In this document: piece after piece, positions 6,759 to 14,270 of the stretch
Layout: each line of letters starts with the position of its first letter
Numbering within the stretch: position 1 is the first letter of the stretch
Assembly: GCA_017430945.1 (NCBI GenBank)
Contig: JAFRMB010000182.1
Location: 1 to 29,330 of the forward strand
Direction: 5' to 3'
DNA from: Clostridia bacterium
GTDB lineage: Bacteria; Bacillota_A; Clostridia; Christensenellales; Aristaeellaceae
DNA: 29,330 nt
Made by a program: the position numbers and the translations under genes
The notes under the pieces: generated by a model
What the model was told of the DNA's origin: nothing
Databases searched by the model: none
What the model saw: only the letters and a program-made list of their open reading frames with translations

Positions 6759-6773
6759 TTGATCGCGGATCAA
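6759..6773 (+). promoter_or_regulatory. Inverted repeat at the transcription start of the flavodiiron gene, candidate operator
   Basis: TTGATC-GCG-GATCAA is a perfect 15-base inverted repeat lying just after the expected start of transcription (about 6754). It resembles a Crp/Fnr site (TTGAT-N4-ATCAA) but has a 5-base centre instead of 4. A redox, oxygen or NO-responsive repressor acting here would make sense for this gene; no such regulator is encoded in the window. Confidence 0.4.
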
Positions 6774-6802
6774 AAGCGATATCTCAAGGAGGAGGCGATT
6801 CT

Positions 6803-8647
6803 GTGCATTGTGTCAAACAAATCACCAGTGATATGTATTGGGTCGGCGGCAGCGACCGCCGGTTGGCCCTGTTTGAGAACGTTTACCCCATACCCGGCGG
6901 TGTCTCCTACAACGCTTATCTTGTCCTGGATGAGCAGACCGTGCTGTTCGATACCGTGGATAAAGCGGTGAGCGAGGTATTCTTCGAAAACCTCGAGTTC
7001 CTGCTTGCCGACCGAAAGCTCGACTACCTTGTGGTCGATCACATGGAGCCGGACCACGCAGCCACGATCGCTGAACTGGTGCTGCGTTATCCTGACGTCA
7101 CCATCGTCACTGGCGCAAAAGCGCTCCAGATGATCAAGAATTACTTCAACTTTGACGTCGACGGCCGTGTGCGTACCGTCAAGGAAGGTGACATCCTCAC
7201 CACGGGACGGCACACCTTTACCTTCGTTATGGCGCCCATGGTACACTGGCCCGAGGTCATGGTCTCCTATGACACGGTGGACAAAGTCCTCTTTTCCGCC
7301 GATGCCTTCGGCACGTTCGGCGCATTGAATGGAAATATCTTTGCCGATGAGACAGATTTTCAGACCGAAGGTCTGGACGACGCGCGTCGTTACTACACCA
7401 ATATCGTAGGCAAGTACGGCACACAGGTACAGGCCCTGCTGAAAAAAGCTTCGGCCATCGACATCCAGATGATCTGTCCGCTGCACGGTCCCGTCTGGCG
7501 CAAGGACATCGCCTGGTTTGTCGATAAATATCAGAAGTGGGCCACATATACGCCGGAGGACGAAGGCGTTATGATCGTCTATGCCTCCGTTTACGGACAT
7601 ACCGAGAACCTGGCGAATATCATCGCGTCCAAGCTGGCCGATGCCGGTGTGCGCAACGTGAAGATGTACGACGTTTCCGTGACCCACCCGTCCTACATCG
7701 TTTCAGAGGCATTCCGCGTGAGCCACATCGTATTCGCATCCACTACCTACAATGCGGGCATCTTCGTCAACATGGAAAACGCGCTGCACGACATCGTCGC
7801 GCACAACCTGCAGAAGCGCACCATCGCCATCGTTGAGAATGGCAGCTGGGCAGCCACTTCCGGCGGTCTGATGCGGGAACTGTTGTCCAAGCTCAAGAAT
7901 TGCACCATCCTGGACGAGACCGTATCCATCAAATCGGCTCTCAAGGCCGGTCAGATGGAAGATGTGGATGCGCTCGTGAACGCGATCGTAAACAGCATGC
8001 CCAAGGACGAGGTCATCGAGCATACGGCCGCTGAGACCGTTGAGCCCAATGCGATGTTCAAGCTGAGCTACGGCCTGTTCGTACTGACCGCCAAGGACGG
8101 AAAGAAGGACAACGGCTGTATCATCAATACCGCCCAGCAGGTCACCTCGCAGCCCAATCGCATCTCGATCTGCGTAAACAAGAACAACTTCACCCACGAC
8201 ATGATCCTGAAGACCGGTGAGTTCAACGTGAACATGCTCTCCACCGACGCGACGTTCGACATCTTCAAGTGGTACGGTTTCCAGTCCGGCCGCAACACGG
8301 AGAAGATCATGGGAGAAAAACTGCCGCGCGCCCGCAACGGCATCGTCTACATCGAAGGCGGCACCAACGGATTCATCTCAGGCAAGGTCATCGAATCCCA
8401 TGACTACGGTACGCACACGCTGTTCGTGGCCGATGTCACGGAGGCCCGGGTCTTCAACAATGTGCCTTCCATGACCTATGCCTACTATTTCGAAAATGTC
8501 AAGCCGAAACCCACGGTCGCAGAAAAGAAGCAGACCGGCTGGGTCTGCAAGATCTGCGGCTATGTCTATGAAGGCGAAGAGCTGCCCGCGGATTTCATCT
8601 GCCCGTTGTGCAAGCATCCCGCATCAGACTTCGAGAAGCTGAAGTAG
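6803..8647 (+). CDS. Flavodiiron protein with flavin-reductase-like and rubredoxin domains (O2/NO reductase)
   Basis: A 614-residue cytoplasmic protein. Residues about 1-250 are the metallo-beta-lactamase-like diiron domain with all ligands present: H80-x-E82-x-D84-H85, H148, D167, H228. Residues about 255-395 are a flavodoxin domain (MIVYASVYGHTENLA binds FMN phosphate). Residues about 415-565 resemble flavin reductase (YGLFVLTAKDG, NNFTHDMIL). Residues 579-614 are rubredoxin with C582, C585, C600 and C603; the two pairs are only 14 residues apart, as in rubrerythrin-type short rubredoxins, not the roughly 29 of classical ones. Such enzymes reduce O2 to water or NO to N2O in anaerobes. The start is GTG 6803, after AAGGAGGAGG; the N-terminus MHCVKQI-DMYWVGG fits the family. 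It is monocistronic, with a terminator 8 bases after the stop. The built-in electron-transfer domains suggest it accepts electrons with few partners (inference). Confidence 0.94.
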   Translation: MHCVKQITSDMYWVGGSDRRLALFENVYPIPGGVSYNAYLVLDEQTVLFDTVDKAVSEVFFENLEFLLADRKLDYLVVDHMEPDHAATIAELVLRYPDVTIVTGAKALQMIKNYFNFDVDGRVRTVKEGDILTTGRHTFTFVMAPMVHWPEVMVSYDTVDKVLFSADAFGTFGALNGNIFADETDFQTEGLDDARRYYTNIVGKYGTQVQALLKKASAIDIQMICPLHGPVWRKDIAWFVDKYQKWATYTPEDEGVMIVYASVYGHTENLANIIASKLADAGVRNVKMYDVSVTHPSYIVSEAFRVSHIVFASTTYNAGIFVNMENALHDIVAHNLQKRTIAIVENGSWAATSGGLMRELLSKLKNCTILDETVSIKSALKAGQMEDVDALVNAIVNSMPKDEVIEHTAAETVEPNAMFKLSYGLFVLTAKDGKKDNGCIINTAQQVTSQPNRISICVNKNNFTHDMILKTGEFNVNMLSTDATFDIFKWYGFQSGRNTEKIMGEKLPRARNGIVYIEGGTNGFISGKVIESHDYGTHTLFVADVTEARVFNNVPSMTYAYYFENVKPKPTVAEKKQTGWVCKICGYVYEGEELPADFICPLCKHPASDFEKLK

Positions 8648-8655
8648 TCTCCATC

Positions 8656-8690
8656 AAAAAACGCCCGGATGACGAAACATTCGGGCGTTT
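8656..8690. terminator. Bidirectional terminator between the flavodiiron gene and nrdG
   Basis: A 12-bp stem AACGCCCGGATG/CATTCGGGCGTT (one wobble pair; 8660-8689). On the minus strand it is followed by TTTTTT, a strong terminator for nrdG; on the plus strand by only a short TTT, a weaker one for the flavodiiron gene. The nrdG stop at 8692 abuts the hairpin. Confidence 0.88.
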
Positions 8691-8691
8691 G

Positions 8692-9186
8692 CTATGTAAG
8701 GACGACTTCGACTGTCCGCCCCTCTAAAAGGGATCGCCGCACGTCGATGAGGCGCTGGTTGGATGAGCCTCTGAAGCGCAGCTCGAGCGTGCGATGCTCT
8801 CTCTGGAAGGGACCGTCAACCAATACATCTACGGCCTCGAGCAGGCAGCGGCACTCCGGCTTTTCCAGGAGTTCTTCATAGGTCCAGCCGGAATAGCTCC
8901 ACACGTTGAGCCCTGCTTCGTGTACAGCTTTTGCGATCCGGGCACATGCTTCGCTTTGGCAGAAGGGCTCGCCACCGGTGAGCGTCACGCCGTCCAGAAG
9001 CGGATTTTCGACAGCAAGCCGGACGATATCGCCGGTCTCCATCGCGGTCCCGGCATCGAAGTCATGTGTCTGAGGATTGTGACAACCGGGACAGTGATGC
9101 GGGCAGCCCTGTACGAATACAGCCATGCGAAAACCGGGGCCGTCGACGATCGACTCCTCCACGATGCCTGAAATACGTATGCGCAC
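8692..9186 (-). CDS. nrdG: Anaerobic ribonucleotide reductase-activating protein (radical SAM)
   Basis: A 164-residue radical-SAM activase. The cluster motif C28-x3-C32-x2-C35 (GCPHHCPGCHNP) and the GGEPF block near residue 75 are present. The short length and the VDGPGFRMAVFVQGC opening are typical of NrdG, which generates the glycyl radical on the class III ribonucleotide reductase NrdD using SAM. The alternative, a pyruvate formate-lyase activase, is normally longer (about 240 residues). Two GTG codons lie close together at the start; I prefer 9184-9186 because GAGGAGG is 7 bases upstream, whereas the GTG at 9190-9192 almost touches it. nrdD is not in the window. The gene follows the baiN-like gene by 36 bases and is probably read from the rpiR-type promoter. 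Confidence 0.87.
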   Translation of the reverse strand: MRIRISGIVEESIVDGPGFRMAVFVQGCPHHCPGCHNPQTHDFDAGTAMETGDIVRLAVENPLLDGVTLTGGEPFCQSEACARIAKAVHEAGLNVWSYSGWTYEELLEKPECRCLLEAVDVLVDGPFQREHRTLELRFRGSSNQRLIDVRRSLLEGRTVEVVLT

Positions 9187-9222
9187 GCGCACCCCTCCTC
9201 AAACAGACGATCGCGTCCTGCG

Positions 9223-10482
9223 TCAGATGTCGCTGCCGACCGCGGCGCTTTTGCCGGCCAGCGCGCCCGTCGACCAGGCGATCTGCAGGTTGTAGCCCCC
9301 GGTCTGTGCATCGACATCGATGACCTCTCCGGCGAAAAAGAGCCCCTTTATTAGCCTCGAACCCATGGTCGACGGGTCGATGCTCTTTACATCCACGCCG
9401 CCGCGCGTGATGATCGCTTCGTTGAGATCCCTGAGACGCATCGGCGTGAGCGGTAGATTTTTGATCAGACCAAGGATCGCTCTACGCTGCTCCGACGTGA
9501 CGCTGTTTACGGGCATCGCGGGAGACAATCCGGCGAGCTTCAGGATCTGCTCAGCCAGACTGTGCGGCTCCAGACCGTCCATCACAGATATCAATTGCTT
9601 CCTGGACATGGCCTTGAAATCGCGCAGCAGACGTGCATCCAGCGCTTGTTCATCCAGCGCAGGCTTGAGATCGATGCAGAGTCGGACGGTCGACAGATCA
9701 TCTGGCAACAGGCTGGAAAGCGTCAGCACCAACGGACCGGATATGCCAAAATGCGTAAACAGCATCTCGCCCTGCTCTGAATAGATGCGTTTTTCCTTTT
9801 GACCCTTTGACAGATAAGCATTCAGCCGCACGTTCTTCAGGCTCAGGCCCATCAGGTTCGCCGGCCAGCTCTCGCTTGTCTCGATCGGCACCAACGCGGG
9901 ATGCGCAGTGTTGACGCGGTGTCCGGCTTCTGCGGCAAATCGGTATCCGTCACCCGTCGATCCCGTGGACGGATAGCTGACACCGCCGGTACATACGATC
10001 ACCGCATCCGCAAACAGCTTTTCGCCCGCTTCACTGAATACGCCTCTGCAGGCGCCGTCTTCGATGATGAGACGTTCGACGCGGGTATTGAATCGGACAT
10101 CGACGCACAGACGGCGCAGTTCACGGCTCAGAGCGCCGATGATGTCGCTGGCCTTGTCAGATACCGGAAAGACGCGGCCGCCTCTCTCCTGCTTCAGCGG
10201 AACGCCCAGTTCCTCCATGAGCGCCATGACGCCCATGTTGTCCATTTGGGCGAACGCGGCATACATGAATCTGGGATTTCGGTAGATGCAGCGCATGAAT
10301 TGATCCATGTCCGAAGCGTTGGTGACATTGCAGCGTCCCTTGCCGGTTATGTATACCTTTTTGCCGAGCTTCTCGTTTCGTTCCAGAAGCGTGACCTCGG
10401 CACCGCTGCGCGCGGAAAACAGCGCGGCCATCATTCCTGCCGCGCCGCCTCCGATCACGATGACTTTCTTGTTTCTATACAT
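9223..10482 (-). CDS. BaiN/HI0933-family FAD-dependent oxidoreductase
   Basis: A 419-residue flavoprotein. The N-terminal Rossmann motif VIVIGGGAAGMMAAL (residues 7-21) with Glu34 at the end of the second strand binds FAD. GKGRCNVTN (48-56) is the family hallmark, and the C-terminal AGEVIDVDAQTGGYNLQIAWSTG block completes the FAD site. The family (HI0933, YhiN, BaiN) is widespread; BaiN of Clostridium scindens has been linked to bile-acid dehydroxylation, but most members have no known substrate, so no bile-acid role should be assumed. The ATG at 10480-10482 starts 4 bases after the stop of the RpiR-like gene and has no clear Shine-Dalgarno, suggesting translational coupling. Confidence 0.9.
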   Translation of the reverse strand: MYRNKKVIVIGGGAAGMMAALFSARSGAEVTLLERNEKLGKKVYITGKGRCNVTNASDMDQFMRCIYRNPRFMYAAFAQMDNMGVMALMEELGVPLKQERGGRVFPVSDKASDIIGALSRELRRLCVDVRFNTRVERLIIEDGACRGVFSEAGEKLFADAVIVCTGGVSYPSTGSTGDGYRFAAEAGHRVNTAHPALVPIETSESWPANLMGLSLKNVRLNAYLSKGQKEKRIYSEQGEMLFTHFGISGPLVLTLSSLLPDDLSTVRLCIDLKPALDEQALDARLLRDFKAMSRKQLISVMDGLEPHSLAEQILKLAGLSPAMPVNSVTSEQRRAILGLIKNLPLTPMRLRDLNEAIITRGGVDVKSIDPSTMGSRLIKGLFFAGEVIDVDAQTGGYNLQIAWSTGALAGKSAAVGSDI

Positions 10483-10486
10483 CGCA

Positions 10487-11356
10487 TCAGTTGTCTGTAC
10501 CCTTGGCAAGGTACACGTCATATTTGCCCCAGATCTCCTCCATCTCGGCAAAATACTGGGAAACTTCATGTCTTCTTCGCTGCCCGAGTGCAACGATCAG
10601 CGCGTTGATGAGCGATAAAGGCGCTGCAAAGGAATCCACGAAAGACGACATGTCGCTCTTTGCCATGAGACAGGTATCCGCAGTGGCGTGCAGCGGAGAA
10701 AGCGGTCCGTCCGTGATGGCGATCAAAGAGGCGCCGCGCGAACGGGCGAATTCCATGGCTTCGATGGATCTGCTGGTGTAGCGCGGGAAGGAAATGCCGA
10801 TCAGCAGGTCACCGTCGCTGATGCGCGCGAGCTGCTCGAATACGTCACTGACACCCGATGTGACGACATGAACATTCGGGAAGATGAACCGGAGATAGTG
10901 TACGAAGAACTCAGCGATCGGCGCTGAAGCCCGCAGTCCCATCACATAGATGTTGCGCGCGGCGATGATCTTTTCGATGGCATCCTCGAATGCATTGATG
11001 TCCAATTCATCAAGCGTAGCCCTAATGTTGTGGATGTCAGCCTTCAGCACTTTGTTGAGCACCTGGGCATGATCCATATCGGAGGTCATCTCGAATCGCT
11101 GCGAAGCTGTCAGGCGATGGCGTATCAATTCCTGAAGCGCCTTCTGAAGCTGCGGATATCCACTGTAACCCAGTGCCGCCGCAAAACGAACTACCGTGGA
11201 TTCTGATACGCCGACGTATTCACCGAGCTTTGAAGCGGTCATGAAGACCACCTTGTCATAATGCGTGACGATACACTCCGCGATGCGTCGGTGGCTCTTT
11301 GAGAGCTTCTTGCCACTGTGATTCAGCCGCTGGATCAATTCCTGCGCATTTTCCAC
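10487..11356 (-). CDS. RpiR/MurR-family transcriptional regulator
   Basis: A 289-residue protein. Residues about 1-80 form the RpiR helix-turn-helix domain (KLSKSHRRIAECI, FMTASKLGEYVGVSESTVVRFAAALGY); residues about 120-255 form a sugar-isomerase (SIS) phosphosugar-binding domain (RNIYVMGLRASAP, DGDLLIGISFPRYT, GASLIAITD). Members sense phosphosugars and control sugar or amino-sugar genes. The start is GTG (11354-11356), 9 bases after AGGAGG; a longer in-frame reading to 11437 would run through the promoter. It heads a likely operon with the baiN-like gene (4-base gap) and nrdG. Palindromic and repeated sequences upstream (11440-11508) could be its operator. Confidence 0.9.
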   Translation of the reverse strand: MENAQELIQRLNHSGKKLSKSHRRIAECIVTHYDKVVFMTASKLGEYVGVSESTVVRFAAALGYSGYPQLQKALQELIRHRLTASQRFEMTSDMDHAQVLNKVLKADIHNIRATLDELDINAFEDAIEKIIAARNIYVMGLRASAPIAEFFVHYLRFIFPNVHVVTSGVSDVFEQLARISDGDLLIGISFPRYTSRSIEAMEFARSRGASLIAITDGPLSPLHATADTCLMAKSDMSSFVDSFAAPLSLINALIVALGQRRRHEVSQYFAEMEEIWGKYDVYLAKGTDN

Positions 11357-11408
11357 TACGACAGTCCTCCTGTATACTGTGATCATAAGTGGGACAGCCA
11401 ATATATCA

Positions 11409-11437
11409 AGTATAAACCAAAGAATATGAATTTGCAA
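11409..11437 (-). promoter_or_regulatory. Promoter of the rpiR-like/baiN-like/nrdG unit
   Basis: Minus strand TTGCAA (11432-11437), 17-base spacer, TATACT (11409-11414). The leader is about 45 bases. Confidence 0.7.
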
Positions 11438-11439
11438 GT

Positions 11440-11449
11440 ATCAATTGAT
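11440..11449. repeat. 10-bp palindrome next to the rpiR promoter
   Basis: ATCAATTGAT is a perfect palindrome 2 bases upstream of the -35 box of the rpiR-type promoter, a plausible site for autoregulation or an activator. Its role is inferred from position only. Confidence 0.35.
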
Positions 11450-11462
11450 GAATAATGCATAT

Positions 11463-11508
11463 ATCGATCCATAAAAAGCATTTTTACATGGAAAATGAAT
11501 CGATCCAT
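11463..11508. repeat. Direct repeat ATCGATCCAT in the rpiR-udk intergenic region
   Basis: The 10-base sequence ATCGATCCAT occurs at 11463-11472 and again at 11499-11508, 36 bases apart. It sits between the divergent promoters of the rpiR-like gene and udk. A spacing of about 3.5 helical turns would put the copies on opposite faces of the DNA, so co-operative binding is not obviously favoured. Confidence 0.4.
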
Positions 11509-11562
11509 GCTCGGATCCGCATATGTCGGCAGGAAGCGATCGGGTGAATTCGTTGTTCGGTA

Positions 11563-11591
11563 TTGTATTTGTGCCCGGCGTATGCTATACT
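11563..11591 (+). promoter_or_regulatory. Promoter of udk
   Basis: TTGTAT (11563-11568), 17-base spacer, TATACT (11586-11591). Transcription from here gives an unusually long leader of about 270 bases before the udk ATG. Confidence 0.65.
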
Positions 11592-11641
11592 GTTCATGGT
11601 ACGTGGGTCAGTCGTGCAGGTCAGACTGTGTATCGTTGAGC

Positions 11642-11673
11642 ATGGGACAGGGACGCTTGAACGCGGGTCCCAT
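11642..11673 (+). promoter_or_regulatory. Hairpin in the long udk leader, possible attenuator
   Basis: ATGGGAC (11642-11648) pairs with GTCCCAT (11667-11673), with a further CGC/GCG inside, followed by TTTATCGT. It begins about 45 bases after the expected transcription start. The rest of the leader to 11869 holds no credible gene but contains further self-complementary segments, such as TCGGT-TCG-ACCGA near 11718 and CGGTCGACCG near 11825. I did not recognise any riboswitch or PyrR-type motif. Confidence 0.35.
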
Positions 11674-11869
11674 TTATCGTCATCCATGCTTTCGGCCGAT
11701 CTGCCTATAAGGCCTTTCGGTTCGACCGACCGATACCTGTGCGGCATTTCTATGACCGTTCGCCTATCTGAAAAGCCTTGTTTTGAAATTCGTACGCTCT
11801 GGTATCCCTGTTTCGTCTCGGGATCGGTCGACCGGGTATGATCAGAATATGCTGAAGGGGAGAACACGT

Positions 11870-12484
11870 ATGCTCATCATCGGGATATGCGGTGCGAGCG
11901 GCAGCGGAAAATCGACGCTCGCGAAGGCGCTGGCTGCGCGTCTGGAGCGGCCATGCATCTACATCAAGCAGGATTCCTACTACAAAAATCACCCTGAAAT
12001 GTCGCTTGAAGAGAGAAATCTCATCAATTATGACGAGCCTGCCGCCTTTGAACACGATGCACTGCGCGACGATCTGTTGAGGCTGCGCAGCGGGCTTCCG
12101 ATCACCGCTAAGGAATACGACTACACCCAGCATCGACGCTGCGATCCCGGCGTGACCATCGAGCCCGCAGACGTCGTGCTGCTGGAGGGCATCCATATCT
12201 TTTATGACCCTCAGGTACGCGACCTCATGGATTTCAAGATCTACATACAGGTCGACTCTGACGTATGCCTTCTGCGCCGCGTCAAGCGCGACATCAGGGA
12301 CCGTGGCCGCACGGTCGAGAGCATATACCGGCAGTATCTTGACACCGTCAAGCCGATGTATGAGAAGTATATCCGCAACTATATCGAATATGCGGACCTG
12401 ATCGTCGCCCGTGGAGGGAAAAACGCGCGCATCGTCGACATGCTCGCACACTATATCAATTCCGGCATGATCGAAGCCAGGTGA
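11870..12484 (+). CDS. udk: Uridine kinase
   Basis: A 204-residue cytoplasmic kinase that phosphorylates uridine and cytidine with ATP or GTP in pyrimidine salvage. The P-loop GASGSGKST is at residues 8-16; YIKQDSYYKN (about 34-43) and NYDEPAAFEHD (about 57-67) are characteristic substrate-binding blocks, and EYDYTQHRR follows near residue 83. The length matches bacterial Udk. The ATG at 11870 has AAGGGGAG 7 bases upstream. It is a single-gene unit, with a long leader in front and a perfect palindromic terminator 2 bases after the stop. With deoD, the window therefore holds two nucleoside salvage genes under separate control. Confidence 0.95.
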   Translation: MLIIGICGASGSGKSTLAKALAARLERPCIYIKQDSYYKNHPEMSLEERNLINYDEPAAFEHDALRDDLLRLRSGLPITAKEYDYTQHRRCDPGVTIEPADVVLLEGIHIFYDPQVRDLMDFKIYIQVDSDVCLLRRVKRDIRDRGRTVESIYRQYLDTVKPMYEKYIRNYIEYADLIVARGGKNARIVDMLAHYINSGMIEAR

Positions 12485-12485
12485 T

Positions 12486-12529
12486 CAAAAGACACGGAGA
12501 GCTGCCGCGGCAGCTCTCCGTGTCTTTTG
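12486..12529. terminator. 44-bp perfect palindrome, bidirectional terminator between udk and recN
   Basis: Two 22-base arms (12486-12507 and 12508-12529) are exact reverse complements with no spacer at the centre (CCGCGG). Each strand therefore ends in a CTTTTG tail after a GC-rich stem. It lies 1 base past the udk stop and 26 bases past the recN stop, serving both convergent genes. Confidence 0.93.
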
Positions 12530-12555
12530 GCTTCAACGCATTCAGTCGCGAGATC

Positions 12556-14256
12556 TCAATGCAAGTTTTTCTTCGTCTGAGCAGCTTCCCGGAGCATATG
12601 CGCGGCGTGTGACAGGCTGCTTTCGCTGTCTGCCGCGCCCCCGACCAGTCTTGACAGCTCGCGGATCCGGCCGTCGTCGTCCAGCCGTCTGACAAATGTC
12701 TGCGTGTGCGCGTCGTCAGAGACCTTTTCGACCATGAAGTGGCTGTCGCCGAGCGCCGCGATCTGCGGAAGATGCGTGATGCACAAAACCTGCTTCGTTC
12801 TGGAGAGCAGGCATATCTTCTCCCCTACGACCTGTGCCATGCGCCCGGACACGCCGGTATCGATCTCATCAAATACCATGGCGTCGACACCGTCGCTGTC
12901 CAGAGAGATCGCTTTGAGCGCGAGCATCACGCGGGAGATCTCGCCGCCTGAAGCGATGTCGGCCAGCGGACGCAGCGGTTCTCCCGGATTTGGCGAGATC
13001 ATGAATTCAACGCTGTCCATGCCGTTTGAAGCAGGCTTTTGCAGCGGCTCGACCCGGACCTCGAATCTCGTCTTTGCCATTCCCAGATCGCCGAGCTGTT
13101 GACAGATATCCGATGACAGGCGCAGCGCAGCCGACTTGCGAAGCTCGGTCAGTTTGCCGCAGGCTGCCCTTAGCCGCGCATCCGCCTCTTTGTACTGCTT
13201 CTTGAGTGCGGCAATCGAAGCATCGCTGGTCTTCAATTCTTCGAGCCTTCGCCCGGCATCCTCGCCGAACGCCAGGACATCCTCCACTGTAGCCCCGTAT
13301 TTGCGCTCGAGCCGGTTTATGAGATCCAGACGCGATGAGATCTTGTCGATCAGATCCGGATCGAATTCCATATCGTCCATCATGGCCTGAAGTTCGTAGC
13401 CGAGATCCTGCGCCGTGTAGTAGGCTTCTCGGAGCCTGCCTGCGATCGCGGCATATTTTTCCCCGATGTCGGCAATGCGCTCCATCGCCGTCGCCGCTCG
13501 AAGCAGTGCCTCCTGCGCGCTGAGTTCCCTGCCGTCACCCTGGTATACCAGTGTACATGCCGTCTCGACACCCTCACGTATCTTCTCGGCATTCTCCAAT
13601 ACGGCGAGCTTCTTCTTCAGCTTGTCCTCTTCTCCCGGCCTGAGTTTCGCGGCATCGATCTCCTGGACCTGAAAGCTCAGGATATCGTGAAGGCGCTCCT
13701 TTTCCGAAACGTCTTCCAGCAGCTTCTTCAGCATCGAAGCGATGCGCCCACGTTCAGCGTGCAGCCCGGCCACTTCGGATACGGCGTCAGAGATCACGGC
13801 GCCGCCATAGGCGTCCAGAAAACGGATGTGCGCAGCAGGATCCAACAAAGCCTGATGCTCATGCTGGCCGTGTACATCCATGAGCAGTGCCGTAAGCGCC
13901 CTGAGCGCGCTCAGTGGCACGATCACGCCGGAAAGCCGGCATACGTTCTTCCCGTTTCGATTGAGTTCCCGGCGTACGACGAGCAGGCCGTCTTCCACAT
14001 CTATGCCCAGGTCTCTGGCACAGGCCATCGCCGAGGGATTGTCTGAAATGTCAAACAGCGCCTGCACCTCGCCCCGATCGACGCCCGTCCGTATGATATC
14101 ACGGTCGGCACGCCCACCCAGGGCCAGATTGACGCTGTCTACGACGATCGATTTTCCTGTACCGGTCTCGCCGGTGATCACATTGAATCCCTGCGTCCAT
14201 TCGATACGAAGCGACTCGATCAGCGCAATATTTTTGATGGTCAGTTCCAGAAGCAT
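12556..14256 (-). CDS. recN: DNA repair protein RecN
   Basis: A 566-residue SMC-like ATPase that acts early in double-strand break repair. The N-terminal Walker A is GETGTGKS (29-36) after the strand GFNVI; the middle is helical with coiled-coil character (about residues 150-370); the C-terminal half carries the ABC signature LASGGEISRVMLALK, Walker B MVFDEIDTGVSG, and the CITHLPQIAALGD switch block. The ATG at 14254-14256 is preceded by GGGAG. The gene starts 14 bases after argR, as in the Bacillus/Clostridium arrangement argR-recN, and ends at the palindromic terminator. I see no clear LexA site directly upstream, so any SOS control would have to act elsewhere. Confidence 0.96.
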   Translation of the reverse strand: MLLELTIKNIALIESLRIEWTQGFNVITGETGTGKSIVVDSVNLALGGRADRDIIRTGVDRGEVQALFDISDNPSAMACARDLGIDVEDGLLVVRRELNRNGKNVCRLSGVIVPLSALRALTALLMDVHGQHEHQALLDPAAHIRFLDAYGGAVISDAVSEVAGLHAERGRIASMLKKLLEDVSEKERLHDILSFQVQEIDAAKLRPGEEDKLKKKLAVLENAEKIREGVETACTLVYQGDGRELSAQEALLRAATAMERIADIGEKYAAIAGRLREAYYTAQDLGYELQAMMDDMEFDPDLIDKISSRLDLINRLERKYGATVEDVLAFGEDAGRRLEELKTSDASIAALKKQYKEADARLRAACGKLTELRKSAALRLSSDICQQLGDLGMAKTRFEVRVEPLQKPASNGMDSVEFMISPNPGEPLRPLADIASGGEISRVMLALKAISLDSDGVDAMVFDEIDTGVSGRMAQVVGEKICLLSRTKQVLCITHLPQIAALGDSHFMVEKVSDDAHTQTFVRRLDDDGRIRELSRLVGGAADSESSLSHAAHMLREAAQTKKNLH

Positions 14257-14270
14257 GTGTGATACTCCCG

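Noticed and set aside
6759..6773. A standard Fnr/Crp box
   Set aside because: The centre has 5 bases rather than the required 4, so I list it only as an unassigned inverted repeat.
11592..11869. T-box or purine/PyrR-type riboswitch in the udk leader
   Set aside because: The conserved T-box core (AGGGTGGNACCGCG-like) and PyrR-binding sequence were looked for and not found; only generic hairpins are present.
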